From: Wuchereria bancrofti
Taxonomy: Eukaryota > Nematoda > Chromadorea > Rhabditida > Onchocercidae
Length of the DNA stretch: 64,000 nt
Direction of reading: 5' to 3'
Assembly (NCBI GenBank): GCA_005281725.1
Contig: SSBO01000007.1
Location: 750,402 to 814,401 of the forward strand
The translations under genes and the position numbers were made by a program. Below, piece after piece: positions 40,668 to 53,600 of the stretch; positions within the stretch are counted from its first letter, which is position 1, and every line of letters begins with the position of its first letter. Below the pieces are notes generated by a model that was given only the letters and a program-made list of their open reading frames with translations, had not been told where the DNA came from and did no database searches.

Positions 40668-43377
40668 ATTACTTTCTCCTAACTTGCATCGTCAAGTTTT
40701 GGAGGAAGAATTTATTTGAAGTTACCTCAATTACAATAAAAACTACTTCATGAGTTTAAATAATAGCTAGGAAGTAAATAACAGCTCTACAATTAAAAAA
40801 TCTTACCTTGCTTTATCATACCTTACCTTATCTATATGTCTTCAGTTCATTTTTACCAGTGCTTGAATATAAGAAGCTTAGCGCAATGATTCGTTTAACT
40901 TTCTCAGTGCTTCACTTTTTTTGAATATGCGCTTATTGCTGTTACTAAATATTTCAAAAATATCAAACAACTCAATGTTTCTTTTATTAGACTAAGTATA
41001 GTTTTGTCATTAAGTGACGTTACTTTTCTTTTAACCTTCCTCTCTATCGATTACGCCGAGATCATATGAAAGATGGAAATGCTACCAAGTATGATGTACA
41101 AAAGTGAATATATTTGTTCCTTGCTAATTAAGACAATTTATAAAACTTCCGAGATGTAGTTACTGATTCTCAAAGAAGGTATATTTGTGAAGTTGCTTGA
41201 AGATGAAATTATATTTAGTTTGTTTCTTTTACTGATATAATCAAGAGTGTTTCATTTTGTCTCGGTAATGATAACGAATGATGTGAGGAAGAAAATTTCA
41301 AGTCTTTTAATGAATGCTTCATTATTGTGATAGAATGAAACTAAAGTATATCATTTAGTTCCTCTCAATTGATACACATCTTAGCAAGCCATTATTATTA
41401 AATGTTCATTTTCAAACCTTATTCTTTCAATTAAGAGTTGGAAAAGACAAGTTGTAATTAGATGAAAAAGAGGAATGATGAGATTGAAGAAAAATGAAGG
41501 TGAGAAAATTTTTTGAACAAAATGAGAAAAGAAAAACAAGTTCTTAAAATTTTCTGCTACCTCCATCACTGAACTTTCTAAAAACTTTGATTCAATTAAA
41601 GTAATTTTGAGTATTGAGTTTTTTTTTTTTTTTAATCTCAACTTGACTTGATATTAACGAATGCACAACGCTCTTTATTATTGGTGAAAAAATTTCCAAA
41701 ATTATCTTGTACCATTTAAATGTTCTCTGAATATATGATACAATCGTTTATTTCTTTTTTTTCGGCTAGTACATAGTTAATTTTTTTAGCATCTGATGAT
41801 AATTTTTCTCTTCCGCTTTCTTCATGAATAGAAACTATAACAGTGGTGAATCGCATCATCTAAAATGATCACAATTCCGCCCAGCAAGACCGTACTGTCT
41901 GCGGATAATCGATAGTTTGGATTTAAGATGGAATATTATTAAAAAGATAATTATGTATGATTATTTTAGTTCGGATATGATTATGATACTGGTATTCTTG
42001 TAGAATAGCACCTTATACTGTAAATGAAAATAACAGACAGCACGTGTTCTACGTGTTCTTTGGATCTGACTGTTAGAGAAATTATGAGAACTTTTATTTT
42101 TTATTGCTACTAGCTCTATTAGTTAATATATCCTATAATTAGCTAGCTCAACCAATGCTTTTTTCCTAAAACTGTCATTGCTAGACCAAAATTTAATGAA
42201 CTATTAGATGATCACATGAAACATTAAATGCTACATACAAAGATATATAGTTGTACTTATTTGTCGAAATGCCATTGGAGTTGAAATTTGTTATTTTCAA
42301 ATTTGAACGATAGTTAATAAGCACTTCATAAATGCATTATCCTGAGACCATCGAATAGCAGTAATCTTAGCAATAGGAAAATAAGAATGTCTCAAGTGAA
42401 AAGGAACTTAAAGAAGATTTAGCACTTACACTTACCATATATTGAGTTAGGTGACAGAAGAGGATTAAAAAGTTAAAGAGTATCTAGTCCAAGATTTGAA
42501 TGAAGCGAATGAAATTGTAGTTCAGAAATCTTATTAATTTATAATTTAGAACAACAGAATAGTTTAATCCTTTGCTGTTTAGATGGGGAATGAAGTGAGA
42601 GGACAATGTGCACTGTCCAAATTTAGTGCACATATTCCAATTCTTATTTCTAATATTGCCAGAGATCTCATCAAGTTCGAATTTCTTTGGAATTCACGGG
42701 CATTGTAAGAAATCTACGCTTTCTTATATTCACGTCATCAGTGAGTTTGGCTTTCGATCTAACATAATTATTTTTCTGTTCAACTGAAAATAAATTCCTC
42801 GAAATCATCTCTAATAAAAACATTTAAAGTACAATATGTGAAAATTAATTATCAGCTAATGATTGTTTGATATTTTATGCCCGATGTTTCTCGGACAGAT
42901 ATGGAATATTTGAAAGAGAAGCACTGCTCTTATCAGAATATTGAAGGTAAAAGTGAGTAAAAAGAGATGGAAAAGATGGGTGAAAGTATTTAGCAGTAAT
43001 ATATCAGTTGGAAATGAAAGTAGAAAAATGTGTAACATTGTCAAAAAAATAAAACAACGCACTGTGATAGGATCAAACAACAAAAAGACATCAGCAAAAA
43101 AGATTGGACTACAAAGAATTTTATAAATATCCTCGCGGTTGTTTTAAATATTGACATATATTATAGTAGAAGAGTGCAGCAAAAAGAAGGATCTTTTGCG
43201 GGGCATTTTGAAAATGAATTGGAAAAATAATAAAATCAAAAGTAGGAAGTAGTGCCATTCGTGCAATAAAATGTTGATGCAAAAATGAGAAATTTGACGT
43301 TTGATACTTGGAATACATTATTAAACAAATATTACTTTTACATTATTTTAATGTACATTGCGCACTTTGTGTTTTTT

Positions 43378-43403
43378 TCTCTCTCTCTCTCCCTCTCTCT
43401 CTT
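43378..43403. repeat. (CT)n microsatellite
   Basis: CT array with one CCC interruption. Confidence 0.9.
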
Positions 43404-44562
43404 TGTTAATGAATTATTTATTTTATATATAAATGATGACAGAAAGAAAAAAAAAAATTCAAATAATTTTCTTATTTTAGTTCAAAATTATTTCACAAAA
43501 GTAACTTAGTAATATTCAAAGTGCTAAATATGATCAAAGAAGTTTTGAGAAAAAATAAACAATTTTTAGGAAATGAGGAATGTAATGATTGGCACATAAA
43601 AATTTGGGAGAATTATTGAAATTAATCAATACTTTAATAATTATATTAAAAAAAACCCTTAAAAAACTCAACGTAAGCTATTCTACGGTAATTTGTCATT
43701 CGAATCAAGAAAATGAAAAGATGAAAAAGTTCTCCAAATGGACATCTCATCAGCTGGTCAACAATCAAAAAACTTCTTTGTTATTTTATGCGGCATTTAG
43801 ACTCTTTTGTTGATAGATTTGATATGAGATGAACAGTTTAGTGTTATTCAATTGAGACACCAAAAAATTTTTAACATTTTACTGCCACTATAGCTTTCCA
43901 TAAGAAATTATTACATTTGAAATTGAATCTTGTCAACTGACATTGGTCAATAGATAGAGGACATTCATTTCTTTCTCTAACTTAGTGCGCTTTATGACAA
44001 CATCGGACAGCCAATATTTCAGCGATAAAAGAATTGAGAAGCGAAATTTTGTCTTATTTTTATCTAAACTTCTCACTATCAACTATCACTTATTCCGTTA
44101 ATTATCTTCAAAATAGTCTTTTTAAGTAGCATTCATAAAATCAGCCTTTTTTTTAAGTTTTAAAATTTCAAAGTAGGGATTTCAATTCCTCATTGATATT
44201 ATCATTCCTGTTTTAATTAACAACAACATCACTAAGTATAATTATAAAATTTAAAACTGACATAAATGTAAAAAAAATTTCTCTATCAACCTAATATATG
44301 CAATTCCAATAATTTTTTTTTTCTTTTCTTTTTTACATCTGACAAGCACTAATGACATACGAAAGAGATAGCAACAATATTAATGGAACAAATTTATTTC
44401 AGGTAAATAATGGAAAGTATTTATTGATATCAAGTAATAAACCATAAAGCTATACGAGAAAGAAGCATTATTCAATGATTAGAATTATAACGAAGAACAG
44501 AGATGGTATAATTAGCAATGGAAGATGAAAAGTAATCCATCATTTATAGCAACTCAATATGT

Positions 44563-44747
44563 TTAGGTTATTTTTATAACTATGACAAAAGCGCCGATGA
44601 TTTTATCAATAACTCTAGCAAAGCATATACCAACTAAAATATATCCAAGTACGTTGCTACTCTGATTCTTTGTCACAATATATGCAATATCGGAAGCTAT
44701 CCATATATCATTGTGGCCAAAAAGAAGAACAATATTCATAAATGTGT
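44563..44747 (-). other. Possible orphan terminal exon, membrane segment
   Basis: After an acceptor-like AATTTCTTAG the minus strand is open for about 61 codons to a TAA at 44563-44565. It reads TFMNIVLLFGHNDIWIASDI, then a hydrophobic stretch (VLGYILVGICFARVI). Codon usage is less AT-driven than in the surroundings. No upstream partner exon could be found up to 50 kb, and no family is recognised, so it may be chance. Confidence 0.22.
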
Positions 44748-45552
44748 CTAAGAAATTTGAAAAAAAAATTAAAATCCATAGATGAGCATAAAATTAGTTA
44801 CATGGAATAATAGTAAATATTAAAAGTTAATATTATTGATAATAATTAATAATAATAAATAATATGAAACGATTATGCCATATTCCGAATCGGATAGTTC
44901 GATTAATTACTGTTAGACTAAACTAAACTAAATATATATGTGATGAATATAATACGATAATATTGACAATAAAAAATAAATAAATAAATAAATAAATTTA
45001 AGAGAGTGAAAGAGATGAAATTGAAAGTGTAAAATAAATGAGTACAAAAATCCCTTTTTAAACAATCTAAGCTATTTTAGCTGGCTAAATGAATGGATAG
45101 AGTCATACATGAATTCTTTCAGATAGCAATTATCTTTTAAGCAGACACACATGATAGACATGCATCGATATGCATGCAAGCTTGCATTTACGTGAACACA
45201 TACACATATACACGTTTGTCTACGTATTACGTTTGAGGAAATGAAGAATAGTGATGACTAGAAATGCATGTGATATGATATGATTCCTATCATCACTTAT
45301 CATTTAGATAATACTTTTTCTTCTCATCTTACACTAATACTAAAATTGATAGCATACGATTGCTATAGGTTCAATTCCACCTGCTTCCTTCTATTTGTAG
45401 CAAATATTTCTCTGTCAGCTCTAAAGCAACAACCAACACCCACCAAACACTTTCACTTTCTGACCACTTTTTTATCATTTCACGCATTTTCCACTAATAC
45501 ACCATCCTACAATATATTTTTATATGTACGCAATACTCATATCATACTAATA

Positions 45553-45898
45553 CACAGACAGACAGACAGACAGACGGACGGATGCAGACGATGTCTATCA
45601 AAGATATATATATGTGTGTCTGTGTATGTGTGTGTGTATGTGTGTGTGTGTATGTGTGTGTGTTTGTGTATGTATCGATCGCTTATAAATAAATGTATCT
45701 CGTAGTTTTTGTTGTGTTCTAGGTGCAACTTTCTGTCTGCTTTGCCCTTTTCCGGGACTCTTGCAGTGATGAATGAACAGACGTATCAGTGCGATGGACG
45801 AACGGATTGATGGACGAACAGATGAATGGATGAATAAACGGACCGAATGAAGGAATGAAACGGATAAATGGAGGAATGATGCAATGGATGGATGGATT

Positions 45899-45936
<38 letters not shown>

Positions 45937-45946
45937 GAGAGAGAGA
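45553..45946. repeat. Cluster of four adjacent microsatellites
   Basis: In order: (GACA)n at 45553-45580, (TG)n with TATG interruptions at 45604-45677, a degenerate GATG/GAAT array at 45770-45898, and (GA)n at 45905-45946. Confidence 0.92.
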
Positions 45947-46850
45947 TCTATGAGTATTGGAATTTAATTGAAGACAGATGGATATCTCACTATTAAAAAG
46001 AAAAAAAGAAAAATTCAGTACTTTTGAATGTAAATTATGTCGCATCTTTTAACTTTTCTATCGTATTCACTGAAATCTGGTTAATGAATTGTTTAATGAA
46101 GTAATTTGAAAAGCAAATTAACGAGTATTTAAATAGTATTTCATTTTCTTTTTATCTGAAATCAGATTAACAAGTGTGAAGTATTTCCGGAAAAAAAAAC
46201 AAAAAGATTAATAAATTTAGTCTTAAAATTTTAGATATGAATATTTGGTGAAGTAATGAATTTACTAGAATAATATATTAAAAAGAAGATAAGCCAAAGC
46301 AAAGCAAAGGAAATTTTTGAACGAAATATGATAACGATGATAAGAGCTTGGAGAGAAAATCAGTTGTCTAAATGTCCAAATGACAAGTTTTTTGACTTAA
46401 AAATATAAATACATATATTTTTAAGTCAAAGGGAATCAAATTTACAACTTGATTCCCTTCTTTCGTCTTCTTTTTTTTTCACAGATACAAATGAATAATG
46501 ATTAGAAACTACTTTATATTTATAGTAAGCATTTTCTGTATGTAACAAAGAAAGTGAAGGAAAGTTTTTTTTTTTATTTGTAGAATTCAAAATACAAACT
46601 GTTATTCCCCACTTTTTTGACGAGTTACAACTCAAAAATTAACATTCATATTTATCGAATTTATCTTATCTTGCAATTTGTACTATCAGATTTCCGCTTC
46701 CTTATCAGAATTTATTTGCTTACTATCATTATAAGCTTAAATTGAAGTTTTGAACTCTGAAATTATTGTAAATTTATCGCATAAATTATAATTCAAAAAC
46801 GAAAATATCAAGAATGAGTGAGAATATTTTAACTAAGAAACTGGAATAAT

Positions 46851-46879
46851 GGAGGGGGGANGGGGCGGGGGGGGAGGGA
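46851..46879. repeat. G-rich run containing an undetermined base
   Basis: Runs of six, four, four to eight and three G separated by single A or C, with an N at 46861. This is the only ambiguous base in the window and the only G-rich homopolymer. Confidence 0.9.
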
Positions 46880-48045
46880 AAAAAAGAAGCAATAAGGAAA
46901 GAGAATGTGAATGAAAGATGAAGACAAAAAAAATAGACAAAGCAAAAGTGATGCAATTTTTAAAAGCATACTGAAGAATTTTTTAAATGTGCTAAGAAAA
47001 AAAAAGTAACTTTAAATGATGATAGCATAAATAGGATAAAGTTTTAGGCTATGGGAAAAAGTAAATAAACAAAAACAAAAAGAAAAAAAGGAAAAGAAAA
47101 TGGTAGCTTAACATTCTCATCCCATATATGAAGTATTGTTATTTTACAAAAACAAAAAAAAAGACAAAAAACAAAAAATGTAAGGGTAAAAAGGGTAAGA
47201 AAAAGGATAAGAAAAAAATGTTAAGGTAATTAATTTGTATGATAGTATGCGTGAAAAAAAAAAGGAAAAGAAATATTCGAGAAGTTTGTAATTTTGCTAT
47301 AAATTTCATGTATAAAAATTCCGGCTAATAAAACTTGCTGTTTTTCATCATTGCAATTTTTGAAGATCAAAGTTATTTCCTTTTCTGACAGTTCACATTT
47401 TTATCGAACCAGTTCCTCTTGCAATTAATTTTTTTGTTTTTTTGTAAAATAATACACCTAATAAAAAAAATAAATAAATAAATAAAAAGTAAAAAAAATA
47501 AAAATGAAGCCCGTTTAAGAGAGAAACGAGCGATCATGGTTATTTCATAAAATGATAAATTAAAACTTGTTTTTCCATATGAGAAAATCATCTCAAAATA
47601 ATAATTTCATATTTCGAATAAATTCAAAATAAAACATTCGAGAGGGAAGAATAATATATAATATAAAATGTTTTCTTTTTTTCTTCACATTTTAGATAAT
47701 TAATTAATTAATTTTCTTGTGGAAATATAAACAAACAAACAATAATTATTTTTATCATTTTGTTGTTTCATAAATAATTTGTATAAATAAATGAATGAAA
47801 AAAATTTGATTGAAAATCTCTTACATGTTGTATCATTTCAATTTTTTTTCCTGTACTTTCATTTTCCTTTTTTCTTTTTTTTTTTCTCTTAAAAAAACAA
47901 TGAAAGAAGGGAAAAAGAAAGAAGAGAAGAAGGTTTGTGATTTGATACAAGAAGTATAATGACGACATGACAAGTTAATGATAGATAGATGCTAAAAAAT
48001 TCCCATATTTTTTGACGTAAATATGATCAGCGACTAATTTGCATT

Positions 48046-48098
48046 TTGTTTGTTTGTTTATTTGTTTGCTTGTCTGTTTGTTCGTTTGTTTGTCTGTT
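48046..48098. repeat. (GTTT)n-type microsatellite
   Basis: Repeated TTTG units with C and A substitutions over about 50 bp. Confidence 0.85.
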
Positions 48099-50626
48099 AA
48101 TTTTTTATGCTTTTCCTAAGCTTCTTTCTTTTTGCTAAAGAACGGAATATTTGAAGTGAATAAATTTTATTCATTATCTAAACTTTTAAAATGAAAAAGG
48201 ATTGAATTCATGTGGATATGCGATTAATATTTGAAAATGCCAGAAAGTGAAAATCTTACATCAATTTTATTCCTTTTTTTCAAAATAAAATCAAAAAATA
48301 CAACATTATCAATAATGAATGCATCATCTCCTAAAAAAATTTGACTATCTAAAACAAACAAAAGAGTTTAATTTGATTAATTTCAGTTTAACTTAATAAA
48401 ACTTACAATAGTTATTAGTAATGATGAAATGTTTAATATTTATTAAATTAGAAAACTCTCAATGGTTTGTAATTATTGTGTTATATTAATTATAATTTTT
48501 GATGAATGAGTAAGTTTATTATTTTTTTTTCACTTACACTTTTTTTACCATCATTATTACAACTTACCTTTTCAGTGAAAGTATGTATGAAAAGTAATCA
48601 ACCAATCGTGTTCCACTTCCACATCAACACCAGTATGATAAAGAAAATGGATTGCAATACGATGGCTTACATATCATATTGGTTCTTATCTTTATTATAG
48701 TAAATATTCAATAATAAATTTTCTTTAACTTCTTTTAAAATCATTTAGAAAAATTTCTTTTCTTTTAATTTGAAATTTTTCAATGATAATTTGTATATAA
48801 TACAAATTATAAAAAAAGCAAGAAAATAAAAAATAAAATAAACAACTGTCGAAAGAATTATTATAATTATAGCAGTAATAATTTAATTTTATATATAAAA
48901 AATCAATTTCAACTAATAGACACAATGTCAGGTAAAGTAAAAATAGCATAAAATTTATTCTATTAAAATCAAATCGATAGCATATAGGATATCATATAAT
49001 GAATAATTGTGTTTTTATATGATATCGAATTGTTTGTTTTCTTTTTAAATATATTTTCATATAAAAATAAAAATGACATGGGAAATATCAAAGTTTGAAT
49101 TAATGATTAGTTTCTTTGTTAAGTTTAATTCAGTCATTATTTAAAAAAAAAAATAGATAAACAAAAACAGGTAAATAAGGAAAGAGTGATTTCAAAATTA
49201 ATGATCTTTATTATGAACAGATTGTTACATTCTTCCAATTTCTAATAACCAAATAAAAGCTATTTTTTCAATCATTTACAATTCAAAATCTTTAAAAATT
49301 TTTTATATTTTATGTATTTGTTAGCAATTGAAATATAAAATTAGCTTAATACGAGCATTGCGAAGAGATACATTTTGATCAAGCAGTATTATTGTTTTTG
49401 ATTTAATATTTAGAAAATTGGTAAGTTGTGCTTAACAGCTAATTTTGCTAAATTTCCCATATTAATATGTCCCATATGTTAATTAGTATTAAAATCCCAG
49501 CTACCCGACCGGAATAGGAAAATTTATATTACATCGACTATTGACTGAAACGAATATTATTATCATTATTATATTGCCATAAATATTAAGATGAAGTGAA
49601 AAAGAAGCCAAAATTTATGTGGAATAAGCTTAAATAACCGATATTGATATTGAAAAATTATTTTTCCGGAAAAGGTTATCATTTTATTGGTAAAATTAAT
49701 TTTAACATCACTACTGAAATAATTACCAAATGGAAAAATTTGGAAATTCGTCAGCTATAACAGTTTCCGAAAGGATTGTATTTAAACCAATAATTGAATT
49801 ACTGTGATACTTGACCAATAACAATTCCTCTTTTATCAACTGTTAAGCATTAAAAGGAAACTTTAAATAGCAAATTGATAAATATGAAAAAATGATAAAA
49901 TGAATGGAACATTCGGATTAATGGTGGTGAAATTATTAGCAAAAGCAATGAAAGACTATGAAATTAAATGATTACATATCATTTGCGTTAACAAACACAA
50001 TCAACCACGATGGCAAAGGTCAAGATTGTGTGCAATATTGTGGATGAATAAAATAGAATGACGTGATATGCATACACATACAACCTGTTGACTTCTTAAC
50101 TAATCATTTGAAATTTTGTATCAAATCCTTATCATCTCTGGATAATTTTAACAAATATGAAAAGTGATGAGATTAATTTAAAAAAATTTCTTTTAAGTTT
50201 AATGGAGTAACAGTAAATCTCATCACTACAGAAATTGCTATAATTGTTATGTAAAATGTAATAAGTAGGCACGTATCACAAGCATTACTTTTAAAGAAAA
50301 ATTTTAAAAAAAAACGTGACGTTTTGCTTTATAAGATCTCATTGTCATTTGTTTCACTGCAAATATAAATGAATGTTGACAGTGCTTAGAAAGTAACACT
50401 CTTTTATTTCATTTGCTTTTTTTAAAATTATTTCATCCATTTATCACCATCAGTGTTCCATCTGAATATACAATTACAAAAATTCTCAGTTTTTTGAATC
50501 GTGAAATTAACGAAAATTTCAGAGAGGAAAAAAAAAAAACTTCGGAACCAGTGATGACAAAATACTGCTCATAGATTCTTTCAAAATCAGCAAAGAATGG
50601 ATGATTACTGCCAATACTACCTGCTT

Positions 50627-53600
50627 TTAATGTCCAAACTTCTTGAAGTAAAAGGGATTCCAATTTAAAGGAAACGTCTCATACTTCCCACTACACTTCA
50701 GCATGCATAAATATGACTTCAGTGGTGCTATAGAGGTATTCTACGCTCGTTTACTATTCATTTGCACGAAATGCAACGCAACTTGCTAATTATTTATTTA
50801 ATTAGTATTTATTATACACATTACAGCTCGTCATAAAAACTTTTCACAGAGAATAACTTCTTATGGAATGATTTCATCTTTTGTATGTCCGTAATAGTTG
50901 CTTAAATGTTATGAACGTAAAGAACGTAAAGCTGGATAAGTGAATATTCTTTCAGTTGACCACCTTCTCTCGGAAGTCTTTTCGAAATAAATTAATAAAC
51001 CACTTTTTTCTATAACTAATGATGATGTATTTTTGGTTTCACCAAAATTTTTTTGATCGCATAAGGACGTTTCCTGCAATTTTTTCGTTGATATTTGAAA
51101 GACTAATATATATGTATAAATACGAGAGTATCATAAAACTAACCTTTTCGGACCTTCAAAATTAAACGTCTTCCATTTTTGTACCTAAAATTCATTGTAC
51201 TTTCATTTTGCAAAAATTAGAGTTGCGTAGTTTTTTTGTAACAGTCATTCAAGTTAATTACTTCGATCAAATTAAACATATCAATAACCAATATTATATA
51301 ATTCATATACTTCTCAGAAGTGAGTCTTAATTAAAAATAGTCTTCGATTGATTTAAGCAAGGAAGCAAAAAGTCATTACTCGTAGCCAAACCAAAAAAAA
51401 GGCATACACGATTGAAGACTCACCGGATTTATACTTTGCAGTTGAACTGGAGATGTTGATCTGAAATAAAACGTGAAGATAATCGCCTTCTTTGCTCCAT
51501 TAGGATTTAAAAAATTATCAGGTATTAATACTTAGCGACTAGTATTAGACTATAACCTCTCTAGCTACAAAAACTTTTCGGTGATAAATGAACATAATAT
51601 TGAAATGATTTTCAGTCTCACTGCACAAAACCCATGCTGAATCACTGTCCTCTCACAGTCATTCACTAAATAAATTTACTTGCTGCAGTGAAAACTTTAC
51701 GTTATTACACCTTTAAAGAACATTAATAAACACTAACTTCTTTGCAGAAAGTAATACATTGTCTGGGAAAAACTCTTCATTGAGCATATTCAAATCAATG
51801 GTGGAAAGCGTAGCACTATTATGAAAATCTCTGCTATCGCTGCAAAGTGGAAAGACCGAAAAGTAAACAAATATTGCAATACTTCAAGTCTTCAATTCAA
51901 ATCTTTCAACCAAAAAAATCATACAACTTCAAATAGCTTTTAATTTAAAATCAGAGAATACCTGAACTATGATTTCTGTTTGAAATCCGTGCAGATGCTA
52001 ACAGCAAGAAAATAAACAGTATTTCTGAGTTTAAAGAGAATAAGTAAAATAACATGTTAAGATTAAAAATAGCGTTCTTTCGTTCTTTTATCATTGCCTA
52101 ACACTGATAACGAAATAAATATTATAAGACAATCAATAACTTACAAGTCTAACAAATTTTTTATATGATAATTCGTTATCTGTCGGCTATCAACTTGCTG
52201 AACCGCAGTCACATTTTCAGGCCATTCGTAAGTTTCCAAGTCTTCTGGTATTGCTAAAGCGTAAATCAACCATTCTTCAACAAATTCAGAAGAGTTTTCT
52301 AATAGTCAAAGCGTCTTAAGTTAAGGAGGCAATCTTGCAACAAAATAATATCCATCAAATTACAATGAATATTGCGACGAATAAATATCAAATAAAAAGG
52401 ATGTCAAAATTAACCCTCAACAGATTCTCCTTGAGTCGAAGAATCTAACGCTTTTTGCAAACTCAACAAGATATCTTTTGAACAATTTGATTCTGTTAAT
52501 TTATTTTTTAGTCGCACCAAAGGATGTTGTTCGGAACCGATGGAAGAATGCCACTTCATTGCAACAAATTTAACTGAACCCTGGGAAATTAAAGCAACAA
52601 ATTTTTAAAAAAAATTGAAAAAATTATGAACCTCACAGAATGATTTTAGAATCAAAATTTGCATTAGGAAAGAGTCGAATAAAAATTCGAACTGGTAATT
52701 TTTGGTTGGCGGAAATGTAACAGTCACTTTTTAATTTATTTTTGTTTTCATCTACAAGTATGAATCTCATAACAAATTTGAAAGAGCACTTCATAGAGTA
52801 TGTCTCAAATGAAGTGGAATTAGAAAAAAGCAAATACATTCTAACATAATTAAATTCAAAATCCTCCGATAACAATTGTTTCACTTACTTTTTTTAAAAT
52901 GTTTTCAAAAAGATCAACGAGCTGAGCTCCGACCTCAAGAAGTAGTTCATCGATTGGTTCTCCCATCAAAAAACGATCCGTAAAATATAGCAGAGCGCTC
53001 TCGTTACTGATTAAAGCATTGTTAACCTATATAAAAACATTTAAGCTTTGAAAATTTATAAAATGGAGGATTTCCTAACTGGCCAGAAAATAATAACAAA
53101 AATTTTGACAAGGCAACCATTTTACCATTTTATGTTGAGACTTTGTAGATTTAAAAATAAAAAAGACTTTATAAAAGGGTTCATTATATTCAAGTTTTTT
53201 GCTTCTGAAAAACAGTTCAGTGATTTGAACAATCGTTTATTAATTAATCACTGATGTGTCTGTAGACTATTTGGACCTTCACAGAATGTGAAAAATCAGA
53301 AAAAAATTTCAGATAGTTGAAAAAATCTTAAATCTCACCACAGCACGACCAAATGCTGAAGAACGTCCTATACTGCAAATGCTTTCCAATGCCAGCATCA
53401 TCGTTTCTATATTATGATGCACGTTTCCAAAATGTTCCACTAGACTGTCACATATTTTGATATAGACATCATTAGGCAAACAATCGATCTTTCCATCAAT
53501 ATTTTTGTCAGCAACACAAAGATTACGGAAAATTTTCTAAAAAGATATTCGAAAACTAGTAAACTAGTACACAAAATACATAAAAATAGCCATAGGACCA

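Larger units (their letters stand above)
35941..50626. other. Gene-poor region rich in simple sequence
   Basis: About 14.7 kb without a splice-supported gene. The first kilobase should hold the ataxin-1-like promoter; near 36685 there is a short palindrome (GACAGC-AA-GCTGTC) beside GTGACAGGTGACAG. The remainder holds many CT/GA tracts, TG, GACA and GATG arrays, a G-rich run with an undetermined base, and long A/T runs. One coding-like minus-strand segment (44563-44747) is listed separately. Small isolated open frames at 37399-37455, 37763-37824 and 48506-48700 (plus) are not supported well enough to call. Confidence 0.55.

Noticed and set aside
45368..45378. GGTTCAATTCC matches the tRNA B-box pattern
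   Set aside because: The flanking bases do not form a T stem or any cloverleaf.
45280..45705. 141-codon plus-strand frame with TDRQTDG and VCVYVCVCMCVC stretches
   Set aside because: The C-terminal half is microsatellite translation and the N-terminal half lacks coding features.
48506..48700. 64-codon frame starting with a hydrophobic, signal-like stretch
   Set aside because: The hydrophobic stretch comes from a T-rich run; no conserved motif, partner exon or length argument supports it.
50433..50663. Alternative minus-strand frame (LESLLLQEVWTLKAG...) at the end of the virilizer-like gene
   Set aside because: The exon phases lead into the overlapping frame ending at 50627; the alternative would need an unsupported acceptor and has no donor.
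52633..52884. 83-codon open frame on the minus strand
   Set aside because: It lies in an intron of the virilizer-like gene; the flanking exons join in phase without it and its sequence is AT-driven.
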